Shown: positions 12,901 to 25,422 of the stretch, one piece after another
How the letters are laid out: every line of letters starts with the position of its first letter
Position numbering within the stretch: position 1 is the first letter of the stretch
NCBI GenBank assembly: GCA_000310025.1
Contig: FN649731.1
Span: 3,435,432 to 3,499,431 of the forward strand
Length of the DNA: 64,000 bases
Reading direction: 5' to 3'
DNA from: Ectocarpus siliculosus
Taxonomy: Eukaryota > Sar > Phaeophyceae > Ectocarpales > Ectocarpaceae
Notes under the pieces: generated by a model
What the model was told of the DNA's origin: nothing
Seen by the model: only the letters and a program-made list of their open reading frames with translations
Databases searched by the model: none
Made by a program: the position numbers and the translations under genes

Positions 12901-15900
12901 GTGACATAACGTTAACGTCAACCCAGAATACTCCCTCCACTTGGGAAATACGAGCAACAAAGGATTCGACTTGTGGTCCCCCCCCTGCTCCGAATACCGC
13001 ACGTAGCCGTGGAGATAGTGTGTTATGAGGATCCATTCACTCCTCTTCCACCCGCGCATGCACACCTTGGAATATGTTGAAGATGTACACGAACGCCATG
13101 GGTCTCCACACCGCCTGCAGCTGGATGGTGTCCCAAATGTCTCTAACCTGGTGGGACGTCGACAAAGCACCATGGCGACAAAAGATGGACCAGCCGATGC
13201 CGTCAGGGCGTGACAGCTACGATAATGCAGCGCGAAAAGCCAAGCAGCGGACGAGCAAAATTGGGAGGAGAGGAGTCGTCCAGTGAGGACAAGGGGGCAC
13301 ACCGCCCTGTTCAGCCTAGCAGCAGCGCCTCATGTTTCTCCCTATGTCGTGGTACGTTGAAGCTGTGAGCTGGGGGTACGCCTCCAAGACACACCCTAGC
13401 CCGAGCTCTAACAGTGCTTGGGACAGCAGTGTTCCTCTCATTTCGCTGGCCGATGTCGGTTGCTCGTCGTGCTCATGCTCTCGCTCGTGCCCTTCCGGCT
13501 GTGTCCAGGTGGTGTTCTAAGGCTGTCGTACTTCCCTCTCCGTGCGTGCTCTTTGAAAGCCTTCTCGCACGGTGTGCGAAGGGGTTCGTAACACGATACT
13601 TTATTTCTTCATACATGAACCAATTTTCAAAACAACATGACAATTGCCGACGACTACCAGCAAGACCACACCAAAAACAATCACCCCCCAGGCTGGAAAA
13701 TATGCAACACAGGCGACAAGTGGCACAGCCAGATATCTGCTAATGAACTACCACAACCTTTCGGAGATTGTTATTTAATGCATAACGCAGTGTCTGCTGA
13801 GCCGAGCACGAAAACTGGCAGGCATGTTGCAAGGCCCGCTCGCCTGATTCTTCACGCCCTTGGTCTCCTTGCTTCGTTCCTCCCACAGATAAACCACGGC
13901 GGGTCCCAGCACGAGCACGGGCATCATGCTCATGATGAGGCAAACCTGGTGACGTTTGATAGGACGAGTCGCGAAGACAAACAAAGTGAGACGCGAGGGT
14001 TAAACAGATGATTGAATGGAAGCTTCGAGCATGGGGAGACCAGAAATGATCACCATGCCGATCGGACACGACCTTAGCGGCAGCGTCCTCCGCCAGCGGC
14101 ACACAGTAACGGATAAAGGAGAAAAAAGTATCGGGACAATGATAAATAGCCCGACGTCCTGAACGACGAACAATCACAAAAACCGTCCACAAAAACAAAC
14201 CCAAACCGTGCGCTCGACTAAAAGTAAACGTGGAAGGGGATTCAGCGTGCGACGCGCAGAGGCTGGAACCGGAGTGCGCACAAAAACCGAAACGACAGAA
14301 GCAACACAAACAATTCGGGAATGCCGACACAACTAACTCGCCGCACAACTCAGCAGGACGAACCAGTGGACCACAAACGATTCCGCCGCAAGAATTCAAC
14401 GGCCATGCTTTGGCCGTGGGAGACAGACATGAAGCAGCCATGGCGTGCGCGCACATACCTGCCTAAAGGTGAGGCCCCAGCCCCAGGCCCCCCTGTTGAA
14501 AAGCAAGGCGCCCCCCAAGCATCCGATGACGTTGCCGGCGAATCTGATTGCGTAGCAAGTCGCCTGCATTTGCCCTCGAGACTCCTCCGCCTCGCCCCTG
14601 GCACGTTCGACCACCTAGGACACCCAGGTTTTCCAGTAGGTAAATGTCAAGAGTGCCGGCACCATAAGCAGAGGCGCAGTGTCCGCCAGCCGGTCGGGGA
14701 GAAAAAATGCAGAGCTCGAGCAGTGGTTGGTGCGCCGGGAGCGGGTTCCCTGCAACAACGAGTGCCGCCCGAAAACTCTGACGACTCTGGCACGCGAGAC
14801 ACCGCGGTTCTTCGTGTGGCGACAGCACGGCAGCAGCAGCCTTAGGGGGCATGCCATCGGTCGGAATTAACGAACGGAAGCAAAATGGCGAGGGACGGAC
14901 CGTAGGCAGGAAGGGAACGAGTATATACCCATGGAGTATTTCTGTCCCAGTGGTTCTTCGTGTGTGTAGAAACTGCTGAGGGCAGCGTGCACGAAGGCCG
15001 TGGGAGCACTCTATTTCTACGACAAAATGTGGCTACAAAGTGGCCGACATACCAGCGTGTCTGCCATGACGTCGCCCATGATCTGGCCCATCGTTGCCAG
15101 GAAAAGCAGCCCTGAAAGACTCTGGATGGTCACCTGTTGAAACACGGAACGCCGGCGCACGGATCGTGTACGGGAAATCGCGATGACTAGGCTGTTCGTT
15201 GTTGGTGTTGTTGGGTAGCACGTTACAGTAGTTCCATCAGAGCATACAAAACAATCCCAACTCACGAAGACAACCGATTGGCCCTTGGAACGAACGAGGT
15301 CCCAGACTCCCGTACGTGAGTTGCCCCCCTCACCTCTTGGATGTCCTCTGCAATGCCTCGCCTAGAATTAAGGGAGAAAGGTCGCGGCTCTTGAAAACGA
15401 GGTATCGAGTTCCAACAGCACACATACCTCATATCCTAGTCTCGCCACACTGCTGCCTCTGCACGATCCCTTCCTTCTCCAAAAAACAAATCCTGACATT
15501 ATTGACGCCATGTCCAAACCTCAGCAGTGAGAGCGAGCACCAGGTAGCAAAAGGACGACAGCAGGTAGCCGAAGGCCAGGTAGGGCTTTCGCCTCAGGCC
15601 TCTGATGGGGCACACGTCCGATAGGAAGCCGTAGATCAGCTTGAACGACCACGGGACCGTCATGAGGACCACGAGCGTGTTCTGCTGGGAAGGTTGGGCG
15701 TTGAGGGTCTGGACGATGTAGATGTTGAGTGGGTTTGCCACGAAGCTACGACGTAGGACGGGGGTAGGGCAGACGGCACGGGAAGGGCACAAACGAGGAG
15801 ATTTGGAAACAATACATGGAAAAAGAAAATAATCGGAACTACACACAACAAAGGGATGTGTTTTACACGTTGCACCATAACGGGTAGGCGCAAAGCAATC

Positions 15901-16576
15901 CGCTAGCTCTCGCAGCTTCGGAATCGACCACGCATCTGGCAAGGGGCGGACGATGGGGGTATCATAGAAGCACAGACACAGAATACCTCCTGCAAGGCTG
16001 CTTCATTCCCACGCTAGTTTTCAAGAAACCTCACAGGGGTGACATGGGCGACGCCAACATCCATCCCAGCACGGAGGGTACATGACTGGATCCCTGGCCC
16101 CCAAGAAACTCCAACTTGCGACGAGGAACAAAGTAACGCCAGAGACACCGAGTATAATTGTTGCTCCTGGTCTGTCACCTCTTCTACCACGTACAATGGA
16201 CCGAACGAGGTCTACGGTGGGCGCCGGAACCATGACGAGGAACACCATCCCGCCGTCGCTATCCATCACCGTGCAAGTCGCACCTGCCCAGAAACCCGAC
16301 GCAGAAGTAGGAGATGGGTATCGCCGCGTGGTGCCGGCTTGTCAGGCTTATCGCGCCTCCCCCCCCCTCCCCCTTTGCAGAAGCATCGCCGTAGCTGGTG
16401 GAATCGTTGTCGACGAAAGGCGCGTACTCGTGCCCCGTGGGCCCACCGAAACCCTTGCGGCTGATGCCGTCCTCGCCATCACCGATTCCGCGGGTGTCCA
16501 CAGAAGAATAGGTGTAGTTAGCGCCGCGCCCCCCCTGCGAAGACGCTGGTGGTAGGTGTGCCGACAACGCGGCGTC
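6901..16576 (-). CDS. BT1/FBT-family (folate-biopterin type) membrane transporter, 12 exons
   Basis: Major-facilitator transporter of the BT1 family, multi-pass; members of this family carry folates, pterins or related compounds. The substrate here is unknown. I read these exons, each with fitting phases: 16576-16284, 15745-15520, 15133-15053, 14614-14459, 13945-13844, 13147-13066, 9594-9450, 8728-8627, 8217-8148, 7670-7560, 7197-7120 and 7029-6901 (TAG). Diagnostic segments in order are AIPISYFCVGFL, PWSFKLIYGFLSD followed by RRKPYL, FLATMGQIMGDVMADTL, VVERARGEAEE, LQAVWRPMAFVYIFN, FFHVSWR, FALGDDVITQYIQGIQFLP and MCPNGSEGATYAALTTFGN. Coding length is roughly 540 aa, usual for the family. 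The first listed exon is a Gly/Ser/Asp-rich cytosolic N-terminus; the true start lies upstream and was not found. The last two exons could also be read through without splicing, because the frame stays open. Two introns appear to use GC donors. A LINE fills the intron between 13066 and 9594. Confidence 0.85.
9640..9760 (-). mobile_element. 5'-truncated LINE tail with poly(C)
   Basis: Read on the minus strand, this matches the last ~80 bases of the adjacent LINE (GGTCAATG, a GCATGC core, then GAGTAC) and ends in a run of about 16 C. It lies directly downstream of the larger LINE, so the younger element probably landed next to or inside an older tail. Confidence 0.6.
9773..11950 (-). pseudogene. 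LINE reverse transcriptase (3' part of the frame)
   Basis: Reverse transcriptase that would copy the LINE RNA by target-primed synthesis. Counting from the Leu codon at 11854, an AGADG motif sits near residue 23, the first catalytic Asp in LDIQKAYD near 151-158, the QGVAQG turn near 207-212 and the catalytic FADD box near 250-253 (the common form is YADD). A Cys-x-Cys-x7-His-x4-Cys motif lies near residue 600. No RNase H domain is visible. The frame stays open upstream of 11854 to about 11950, where it is out of register with the linker frame by one base. With that frameshift and no endonuclease, this copy is probably not autonomous. A sequencing error at the frameshift cannot be excluded. 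Confidence 0.85.
11945..12345 (-). pseudogene. LINE linker segment upstream of the reverse transcriptase
   Basis: A minus-strand frame holding the WWDEEIKQAIRVRRE signature that precedes the reverse transcriptase in many LINE ORF2 proteins. It continues through a Lys-rich segment to EVLVEHYRKL, then runs out of register with the reverse transcriptase by one base near 11945-11960. Its upstream edge is a poly(C) run (sense), beyond which homology to LINE ends. Confidence 0.7.
12448..12547. other. 100-N assembly gap
   Basis: A fixed-length run of 100 N. The sequences on both sides overlap (see the next entry), so no unknown sequence need lie here. Confidence 0.99.
12548..12847. other. Low-quality duplicate of 12157-12447 (contig overlap)
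   Basis: Bases 12548-12735 follow 12157-12345 segment by segment but with homopolymers stretched and mixed bases replaced (for example CCCACAACCCTTTCTTC becomes CCCACACCCCTTTTTTT). After the shared poly(G), 12752-12847 matches 12361-12447 closely, both ending in CATCGTCATATTGTT. This is best read as a poor read across a poly(G) tract, not a biological duplication. Confidence 0.8.
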
Positions 16577-18476
16577 CTGGGTCCAACGTTCGGCAGGGGG
16601 GGGGAGACGACGTATACACAGCAATTGTAAAAATTGTGGAATTATTTCGAGTCGCAGCAAGCGGGTCGGGCAATCGCTCTTCTAAGGAGAGCTCTGAGAC
16701 CTCCGCAGAGCGATCGACCTGAAGTTGGTGTTGCGACTGCCGTTGTCCTCAGGCATCAAAAACGGTTCCGAGCTTTGCTCGTTAGCTTCGAACATCGGTA
16801 CTGCTGTATTTTTTTGTGATTCTCGTGCTGCGAGACTCTTCACGCGTCACGGGACTCAACAAACTAGACTGCCCGAACTATAGTACACTGAAGTCGTGGC
16901 TCCGATATAATAGGGTGGTGTGACGAAGGCCTTCAACCCTCTTTTACCGGAGCCGCCTCTTATACCGGAATAAGAGGGTACCCATCTATTCTAGTATGAC
17001 GGGTCCAGTCCGTGGCAACCGATTTCGATCTTCTGATATCGGAGCCCCCTCTTGTAAGCTACCCTCTTGTGTTGGAGCCCCGACTGCTGTTCACATGAAA
17101 AGTCAAATCAGAAAACGGAGGACCCACGGGAAAATCAACACATTGCCCATGCGATGATAGGTTGAAAAACAGCGGCAAAGACCCCATACAGCAGCGCAAG
17201 ACATTGTCGAGGTGGAAAATTGAACATTGAACACACGGCATACTGCCACAGGGTGTTCAGCGACCACTTCAGCAGTGCAGCAGTCAGGAATGGACCCAAC
17301 CGCCAGCACAAGTCCTCGTAACCAACTGGCAGCAGCCTTTCCCCACGTCTGCTGTGTGATTAAGTGGCCCCATCAACCAGAGTGGTCTCAACGATAAGCC
17401 CTCCCTTTCAACCAAATATCGACCACGGGGTTCTGGATCCAGGCAGCTTGGTGTATCGTATGCATACCTGCACGCCAAAAAATACGAGTACGCATAAACT
17501 GCTGCAAATTCGACGATGTTGTTCCATGGGAAAAACAAACTTGCAACCGTTGCGCACCTCAAGCACGACAAGATCGTCAGTGGATCGAGCAGCCCGACTC
17601 ACGTTCGTTTCAATCCCAACAAAAAATCCTTTGCCTGCAGATGGGATCGTATGCATGAAACTGCTCTCGCGCATCCGTTACTGTACGCGCACTCGGCTGA
17701 AAAACACCGGGCGCATGCATATCTATTCTTGCGACAGCAGATAAGAGGCGCTACATGGTCGCATACTGGTATTGCGCTGTGTAGGCGTGTAGGCAACATC
17801 CCCGTCCAGCATGATGCGAGTGCGGCCCACGAGACGAAAATCGGCTCTCAGCTTCTGTGGTGGCTTCTCAAAAGTACGACTGGTACCCAGACGCTGAAGG
17901 ACACAGGCAGCGTGATGTTCGTTAGCTCACCGTCGACTCATGGCCTGTGCTTATGCCGGCCCAATAGGTTGAACTATTTTGAAACAGCCTGTTGCTTGCC
18001 GTGCGCTGCTACGTCATACGCTTGTACATGCAAAGGAAACGTAATTATCTGGGCTTCCCCTTTCCCTACCTCTTGGACGCGACGAGTGTCCTGGTTCGCC
18101 ATGTCGGGATCCCGCTGTCCTAGCTTTTTGGCACGGCAGCCTAGTGAGACAGAAGAGGACAGAGCGACAGAGGGTACAAACAAGGGTACCCGCCTGCACC
18201 TGCTGGGGACTGGGGACTGGGGACCGGGGAAACCAGAGGAGAACGTGTTTTTTCCGAAAATGATTACGCCGCTACAACCAGTGGAAACCAAAATGCGGCG
18301 GGATTGCGGGATATGGAGGACCCAACAAGATGTACGAATGGGACAAAAATCAGCTGGGACAACAACAATCAGATCGTGCGCCACGAGAGCTGCTCTGCAC
18401 GTCAGTTGCGCGGGAGGTCGTGTTTTTCGTGTGCAACACACTACCGCAAACACGCCTGCAGTAGGCTGACGACATC
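16577..18476. other. Intergenic, no supported gene
   Basis: A 317-codon plus-strand open frame (17516-18469) stops 7 bases before the cytochrome b561 start. Its composition (rich in His, Cys, Trp and Ser) and lack of motifs do not support it as a gene. A small hairpin lies at 16936-16981. Confidence 0.4.
16936..16981. repeat. Short hairpin
   Basis: ACCCTCTT-TACCGG and its near-perfect complement CCGG-ATAAGAGGGT enclose about 14 bases. The pieces CCCTCTT and GGAGCC recur several times up to 17075, suggesting a decayed small repeat. Confidence 0.5.
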
Positions 18477-18904
18477 ATGATCGGTATGATGACCACCGTC
18501 CTCGGCCTTGGTCTGGCTCTGTTCATCTCCATAGAGGCCTACAGTCAAGGCGGCTTGTTTGCGTGGCATCCGTTTCTGATGTCGTTCGGTGCGCTTGGCC
18601 TACCCACCGCCGGCATACAGGCGGTGAGATCAAGACACGCCGTAGGAGGCATGGCCCCCAAGACTCAACGGGTGCAGGTATGTGTGTATGTGTGGGAGAA
18701 CGCTACAGTAGCAAACCATCTGCTGTTTATTTTCACAATTGACCGATGTGCACTGCTATCCCTCGACGATGTACGCCCGATATCTACAGCAGCTGGCCAC
18801 ATGTTGTAGGTCTGCGCACATTGGACTGAAGGGAGCACTACCTCCGTGTCCATGACTACGTCTCGAGAGGGAGCGGGGGCGGGGGGGAGGCGAGACAGAC
18901 AGTC

Positions 18905-18963
<59 letters not shown>

Positions 18964-20177
18964 GACCCTCTCCCCCTTTCCCCTCTCTCCCTCTGTAAGT
19001 GTGCATGCCGCTCTTCTGCAATGGCCGAACAAACATGGTCCGACCTCCCTCCGCACGCTCTCCCTTCCGTTCTCTTTCAGCTCCACAGCGCTCTCAGCAA
19101 CTTGGCCCTAGCTTCCATGCTGGGCGGACTGTACGCCATCTACACCAACAAGGAGAAAATGGGCAAGAATCACTGGACTTCTTGGCACTCGTGGGCGGGG
19201 GTTCTGGCTCTCGCTCTCTGGGTGGGCAACGTTGCCCTCGCGGGAGCTAACACGGCCGACCTGGAGAAGAGACGCCTCTTGTTCTTGTGGAAATCCCGGA
19301 ATCACCGGTGCGTAGGAGTTTCACCGCATGTCTATTCACACCATGCCTGACGTATTCTGAACAATTTGGAGAGCGATTCGAAGCGGATGAGAACCCACCT
19401 TGCTTGTGTAGATTCAAGGATGAGTACATTTTTCGATTGGATAAGAAAATTGGTCGATCAGAAAACTGCGGGCGATTTTGTTCCTAGAACCAGTTTTCCG
19501 TTGCAACAAACGTCCTGTCGGAGGAAGACCGTTCCCTTGTTTCGATGTTTTGCTAAAGAGTGTATAGTTGGCGTTACACGGGAGTCCGATTCTCATGCGC
19601 AGGATCGTGTTTTGACCACCCCCATCGCCTTTACGCACACTCCCTCATTAAAAGATTGATTTGTAGCAAATCGTATGCCTAGAACACGTGTAGCAGCGGG
19701 GGGGGAGGGGGTTGCAAGCTTGGGAGAGACGCCTTGTCACTAGTTTCGAGATGGATGACGGGTGCACGTCCCATTGTTCCGTTCCACGCCGGAATCTACC
19801 CAGAGCAAGCGCCAACGGTGTGATGTGGCGTGAGCGAGGAGGTGGGTCTTCAAGTGACGACCGCATCTTCTCGTATGGCACAGTGATACGTTTGCAGCCC
19901 TCCACAACGCACTTCAATACACTTGTGCAGCGTCCAGCTCAACCTACCGCGGTATCTCGAGCCCAACCACCCACGTGTTACTCGTTGTACCAGGTGGGCT
20001 GGCAAGGCTGCGTTCTGCGCAGGTCTCGGGGCTGTTGTCCTGGGATTGCACAGCGGTTGGGGGTTGCGGTCCCTCGGCGGAGAGCGGGGCGCGTGGGCCT
20101 TGACTGCGGGAGTCCTGGGAGTGTTCGTGGGCATCGTGGCATCGGGAGGAGAGGCTCAAGCCCCCAAGAAGGCCTAG
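18477..20177 (+). CDS. Cytochrome b561-type transmembrane electron carrier
   Basis: A di-heme membrane protein expected to move electrons across a membrane, typically from ascorbate to a ferric or monodehydroascorbate acceptor. Three exons, 18477-18677, 19081-19307 and 19994-20177 (TAG), join in phases 0 and 2 to give 203 aa, the usual size for short b561-domain proteins. The four expected heme-ligand histidines are present: His31 (WHPFLM), His69 (LHSALSN), His103 (SWHSW) and His142 (NHRWAGK), spaced 38, 34 and 39. Hydrophobic stretches near residues 5-22, 30-50, 72-90, 103-123 and 145-165 plus a final one near 175-195 fit the family fold. The start ATG is the first in frame after an upstream stop. 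Splice sites are GTATGT/CTTTCAG and GTGCGT/GTACCAG. No DOMON or other extra domain is seen. Confidence 0.88.
18904..18964. repeat. (ACAG)n tetranucleotide microsatellite
   Basis: About 15 units of ACAG in the first intron of the cytochrome b561 gene. They lie 110-180 bases before the next exon's acceptor, with a CT-rich tract following. Confidence 0.95.
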
Positions 20178-22320
20178 AGGTGCTGCTGCTCTGACACTAG
20201 GAGGGTTATTTGGCCGCAACGTACGACTATGTGACTTACGGCAGTAGTTTCTCTGCGATGATGTGCGAGACACGCTGCTTTCAGATCTTCAATCGGTGTT
20301 CAGTAGATCTTGTGGTCGAAAAGAAGGACGATTTCGGTCGTCCGTGGAATCAAGTTTGGGTCCGTTCATCGCGTTCGAAGAGGCCGATATTTGGAGCCTA
20401 TTTTTTCCCTCCTGGGTTGGAGACAATAAACGGTCGCGGCTGATTATTACAGTAGTGCGACTACTCCAACACGGTTACCTCTACCATGCATTTGTAGCAT
20501 GTCGAGTGATTCCACAGACTGCTTGTTTGTGGAAAGTGAATTTAACGTTGGCCCTCGCAATAAATGGGGAGTAAATTCGGGTTCGTGGGAAAAGCGAGCA
20601 GAGGCTGCGATACAGGGGCCATGTGGCTAGCGCCAGCATGCTCTCTGGTTCTGCGTAACGCTTGTGAATCTACTGCTGTCCTATTCCTTTTAATGTTTGT
20701 ATGACATTCACCTGTCGTCTTCGTTTACGGCAAACGAGGGGCGGCATGTTCCTTATGTGGAAGATGACATACTGTAGTCATAGAGGGCAGGTGACACGTC
20801 AACGCTGGTCCAGCAGCAAAGCGTTTCTGTTTTTCCCAGCATCCCTACAGGACTACCTCTGTTATATTGTTGTTGCTCTGACTGCGCACTATCGCATCAA
20901 CGCGTGGTCTGGCATGGGTAAAAGCCGGTTGGTGAGTAGGGCGCGAGAGGGTTCTTGCTGCAGGCGTCCGTCTTGTTGTCATCAGACTTCAGTGCCGACA
21001 CGATACACATGAATGTGAAAGTTGCAGAAGGTTTGTACGGCACGAGCTATCGATCAAGGGGTCGACTTGATATTATCTTTGCTTCACAAGTTTTGCCCGG
21101 AACGTCGTCCGTGCCACGCGGGCGATGATGCCGTGTTGTTCCAACAATTGTCCGTTTGGTGGCGTTGTTCGTCTGTCATTGCTACGTGTAGTACTACTTT
21201 ATTCACCTCTATTTTCATGCTCCTGACGTCGGGAAGGTAGCCGTTCACCTTCCCTGAACGGTTCGGTTGCTGTACAGGCCGGTCGATTTGTGGTCTGATT
21301 CGCGTTTGCTGTGCAATCGTCAACCTGTCGTGGTGTGTGATTTCGGTTTTGTTGATTTTCGTGTGCGGTGCAAACGCATCAAGCGGCTACATCAATGTGT
21401 GCATCGCACGTGCACCTGAACCTCTAAAAACCTTGTTTTTTGGCCGCATCTTGGAATTTTGGCAGGCTCCAGAGCCTACGTGGCGTCACACTATTGCCTA
21501 TCAGCGACAATCCTCGCGGTGTGCAGAAGGGTACAGCTTTTCACCCACGCCGACAGGGGTATCGTCATGTTGAACAATCGTGCATATGTCGGCTTAATTT
21601 GTCCAGAGAATGAAATGGTGGGTCGGGAGATGTACGTGGAACACACTGTATACTCGTACTATATGCTGTCGCCTTTTTTTTGCATTTGCAAACGTGCGAT
21701 AATACTGCTTCACCCGAGTAGCTCGCTTGGGCATTCGTCCCTGACGTTCCTCCCCGCCAAGCGCCCGCTAGGCAGTGAATGCCTTTTCTTCAGATGAAAT
21801 CACTTCAACGACGCATGTCAACCTTGACACACATGCGTTGCTATTCCGTGTGTGTGATCTGGCGTTTACATTCCTCGGCGGGGATAGCTTGGCTGTTACT
21901 GATCCACAAGAACATCGCATTATCTGAATGGTTGACAACGCTATGGGTGACATATGGTTGAAGGCCAAAACCATCGGCGGGGCGCAAAAACCTCGGTATA
22001 GAATGCACCCGGGTGTGAAATTGTGCCGTGTCGGAATCCCAATGAGTGAATTGGGAATGACGGCGGCATACTTTCCCAGGCATCACCACACGCGGCACGA
22101 CACGCATGCAATGTACGTCTTCTTTGCAGCATGAGAAGCATATATTGCACTCCCAGACACCTAGCCAACCACGGAAGGACACGAAAATATCGCCCAATAC
22201 GCCACCTTCTCTACCCCACGCGAGCAGCCTTGGTGTATTTTCTACGAAGCAACCAAGATGACCAAGCTGCTTGACAAGGGTGCCAGTAAGACCGACCTAT
22301 ACCGACCTTGCAGTACGCTC
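20178..22320. other. Intergenic, nothing recognised
   Basis: Short open frames only, on both strands; no domains, RNA genes or clear repeats seen. Confidence 0.45.
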
Positions 22321-22321
22321 T

Positions 22322-22830
22322 CGCTCGGGGGGTTGGGGGGTTGGGGGGGTACTTCATAGTCGTGCATGCCGTAGTCGTTAGACCATTGACCTGGCATCCC
22401 GACGAAGCCGGGACGCAGCACGCCGGATCAGGCTCTCACATCACCAAGCGCGAAGCACCGTGAGGTATTCGGCGAGTCGCATGAAGGGTGTACTGCATCC
22501 CGCAAAGGGTGTTCGAAGGATAACAGCTGCGTATGATATACTTTTTTCTGGTGCTTTCACTTCCAGAGAAAGTAATAAGCACTGAGAAACTGCCTCGAGG
22601 GTGCTTGAACAATCGAACACAACGTGGTCGGATGATTCCCTTTGCGAGGAGTGAGGGTTCTCGACCCCGCACAACATAATCTACTCGATCATCATTGCGG
22701 TTACCGCAAAAAACAAAATAGAGGCAGTAAAAGAAGAAGCGGTAAAACCTGGTTGCCGTGCTCAAGAAGTGATCGGCATTTACGATGTCCTGCCAAGCAA
22801 CGAAAACCCAACGCCGATGGCAAACAGGGG
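22322..22830 (-). mobile_element. Poly(C)-tailed LINE-related element, diverged copy
   Basis: The sense strand is minus. The 3' end carries the GGTCTAACGACTACGGCA tail and interrupted poly(C). The body matches the copies at 35.8, 36.4, 51.2 and 53.3 kb, including the GGTAACC-bounded A-rich segment and part of the 5' monomer (GCCATCGG). It is the most diverged of the long copies. Confidence 0.65.
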
Positions 22831-22909
22831 AAACACAGTTTCATCGTACTGCGTGCTGTATATATGTGGTTCGCCCTTTGCGTACGATGGAATCAAGAAA
22901 TGTTACCGC

Positions 22910-24850
22910 TGACGCTCGAAGGTACTCGAATGAATAAGTGAATGGAAGTGGCAGCCTGACGGTGTGGCTAGGGAGGGGCTGCTCGCTGGTTCGCTCGCTC
23001 CATCTAGGACGGATTCGTTCGATGCCCAAGTGTCTATTGCGGTTGAGTTTAGAAACAAACTTGAGACCTGACAGAGGCACGCATCTTGCCCATTCCTAGC
23101 CACGCCTTTTCTACGAACCACACACGTGAACGATGTGTGCGTGATTTTGCTGCCTTTCACCAATGCTAGAAACCTCTTCGAAAAAAAATCGAAGTATCCT
23201 AGAGGCGACACCCCACATCAGAAACATCGTCTAACGGTATGCAGGAGGGCACCCGCGAAAGCAGGCCGCCATGATGCCTTTCAAACACTTGTTGAATTGG
23301 GAGCAGATACATAGATAGCAGCGTTACTGTCGTTGAGAAACATCCCTTGACCGGCGCTGCGAACTGTCATATTGTGAATGAGAGCATATTCATATATTGC
23401 GAATTTTGCTTCTCGTATCGAGATCCAAATATCGTGTGGAGTGAACCAATTCACTCCCAGGCTCGTTTAACCACTTTCACGAGCTGGATGCAAAGGCCTT
23501 CACCGAGAAGCGCTTTCTGCAATATCTCTTTACCTCTTTCGTTCACGAGCTGTATCTCTCCTTCTCTCTGTCCTCGACGACAGTCGTAGTGCCGCATCGC
23601 TTTTCACTAAATGAACTTACGCCGAACGAATTGGCGATTCAACTCAGTGCATCAGCTGTCCAGCCTGTCTCTGCTTCACTTGTCGGCATTCACTCAACCG
23701 GTAATAATTTCCATATGATTGTGGACCCCGCTTGGCTACAGTAGACCCCGCGCAATACTACAGTACACTTAAAGTACATTACAATAATATGAGGGAACAC
23801 GCGCGAGGGGCGTTGTGTGTGTGTGTACTCGTAGTCGTGAGGGCGTACTCTTACTGGCACCCTTGGCATTGACGAAAGCGCTCGTACTGAAGTACTTGGC
23901 ATTTAAGAAATGGAGCCTGTAGTAATACGCAATTGAGCACCATTTATGAGCTCGGTTGAGCAGCCCTACACAAAATACCTTTCTAGCGGCCATTCGTCAC
24001 ATGACCCTAAAATAGGAACTATGAACCCTAGCCTCGGCCAAAACTAGAGGTCCTCAAGTTCGGGCGCTTTCTGTACGCTCGCTCTCGGGTGGGAATACAA
24101 TATATTAGTATTGCTGCTGTACCTGTGCGTGCTTTGTCCTTGTGTATATTGAAATCAAGATACGGAAGACTCTCGAAGGAACGAGTGAATGGAATCGGCA
24201 GCCGGAAGGTGAGGCTAGGGAGTGGCTGCTCGCTCGCTTGCTCCGATTCGTTCGATGCCCTTGTGTCTATCGTTGATTTTAACAACAAACTCGAGGACCT
24301 GACAGCACGAGCGCTCCCCATTCCTAGCCACGTCCTTTCTACGAACCATACATGTGAAGATGCGTGTGCGTGGTTTTGCTACCTTTCGCGAACGCCAGCA
24401 CCTCTCCGAAAAATACCGGAATAATCCTCGAGGCGAAACCCTAGTAGGAACATCGTCTACGGGTCGGTATGCAGGAGGAAACATGCGAAAGCAGGCCACA
24501 TGATGTCCACAAGCACTTCTCGAATCAGGAGCAACTGAAAAACAATGGGCGCAGCGCACTGTCATGTATTGTGAATGAACTAAGTTGTATATTCATATGT
24601 TGTGAATCTACGTTATCGTTTCGAGATCCAAAGCCGTGTGGAGTGAACTGATTCACTCCCAGGCTTGCGCAAAGAGAACTTGACCGAAAAGTGTCTTCTG
24701 TCTTGTCTCTCTTGCTCGAACTGTCCGCCTTTTCCCCTTCGTGTTATCATTCATCGATATAGTGTCGCACATATTTACACCCAATATTCTTACACCGAAG
24801 GACTCGGGCGTTTCAACATAGTACTCTCAGCAGTCCAGCCTGTTTCTGAA
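22910..24850. repeat. Old ~1.25-kb segmental duplication with an ankyrin-like relic
   Basis: Segments 22910-23700 and 24165-24850 are similar along most of their length, with many small differences. They share CTAGGGAGG-GGCTGCTCGCT, CATTCCTAGCCACG and GTGTGGAGTGAAC blocks in the same order. In the first copy, codons at 23255-23311 read AGRHDAFQTLVELGADT, which resembles the second half of an ankyrin repeat. The matching place in the second copy is out of frame. I see no intact gene. Confidence 0.5.
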
Positions 24851-25422
24851 GTGCGCCCCCCCCAGGTGAGTACACGGCGGTGTGCTCCCGGCACTTGCCT
24901 GAGGGGCTTGCGAGCACTCCATGTCGTAGGTAGTGGGAGCTTGCCTGAGGGGTCTTGCTTGTGGGATATATAACACATGGTTACTTTTCGTCATCTGATG
25001 TTCCTGGGATAACATAGTACCCAGCGTCGACACCAGCCGCTGGGGGCGGCAGAGCGCCTCGAACAAGCACGATTTTTTTTTTACAATCTGGTGGTGAATG
25101 TTGTTTCGCTACGGTGTGTTCGTGTATGTGTAGCAGTGATAGTGCGTGCGTAGCCGTGCTATTCTTCGACCCAGGCTGCCCTATTGGAACTAATTTCAGC
25201 GATTCACTCACGGTGGTCAAGTATACAGCATAAATTTGTTGTGCACGGTACATACATCAACCTATTTCGGACTACAGTACATCGTGGGGTCTGGGTGTTG
25301 TCAATTTGTCCCAAGGCTAACGTTGTTGGACCAGCACGGCCCACCCGGTTGACAGGAAAGACCAGGCGGTAAAGTCTTTTCTTAGGTTGTAGACAAGCAA
25401 CAGGAAAGAGTGAGCACCAGGT

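Noticed and set aside
17516-18469. 317-codon plus-strand open frame just before the cytochrome b561 gene
   Set aside because: No motif, odd composition and no splice context. Length alone is not enough in GC-rich DNA.
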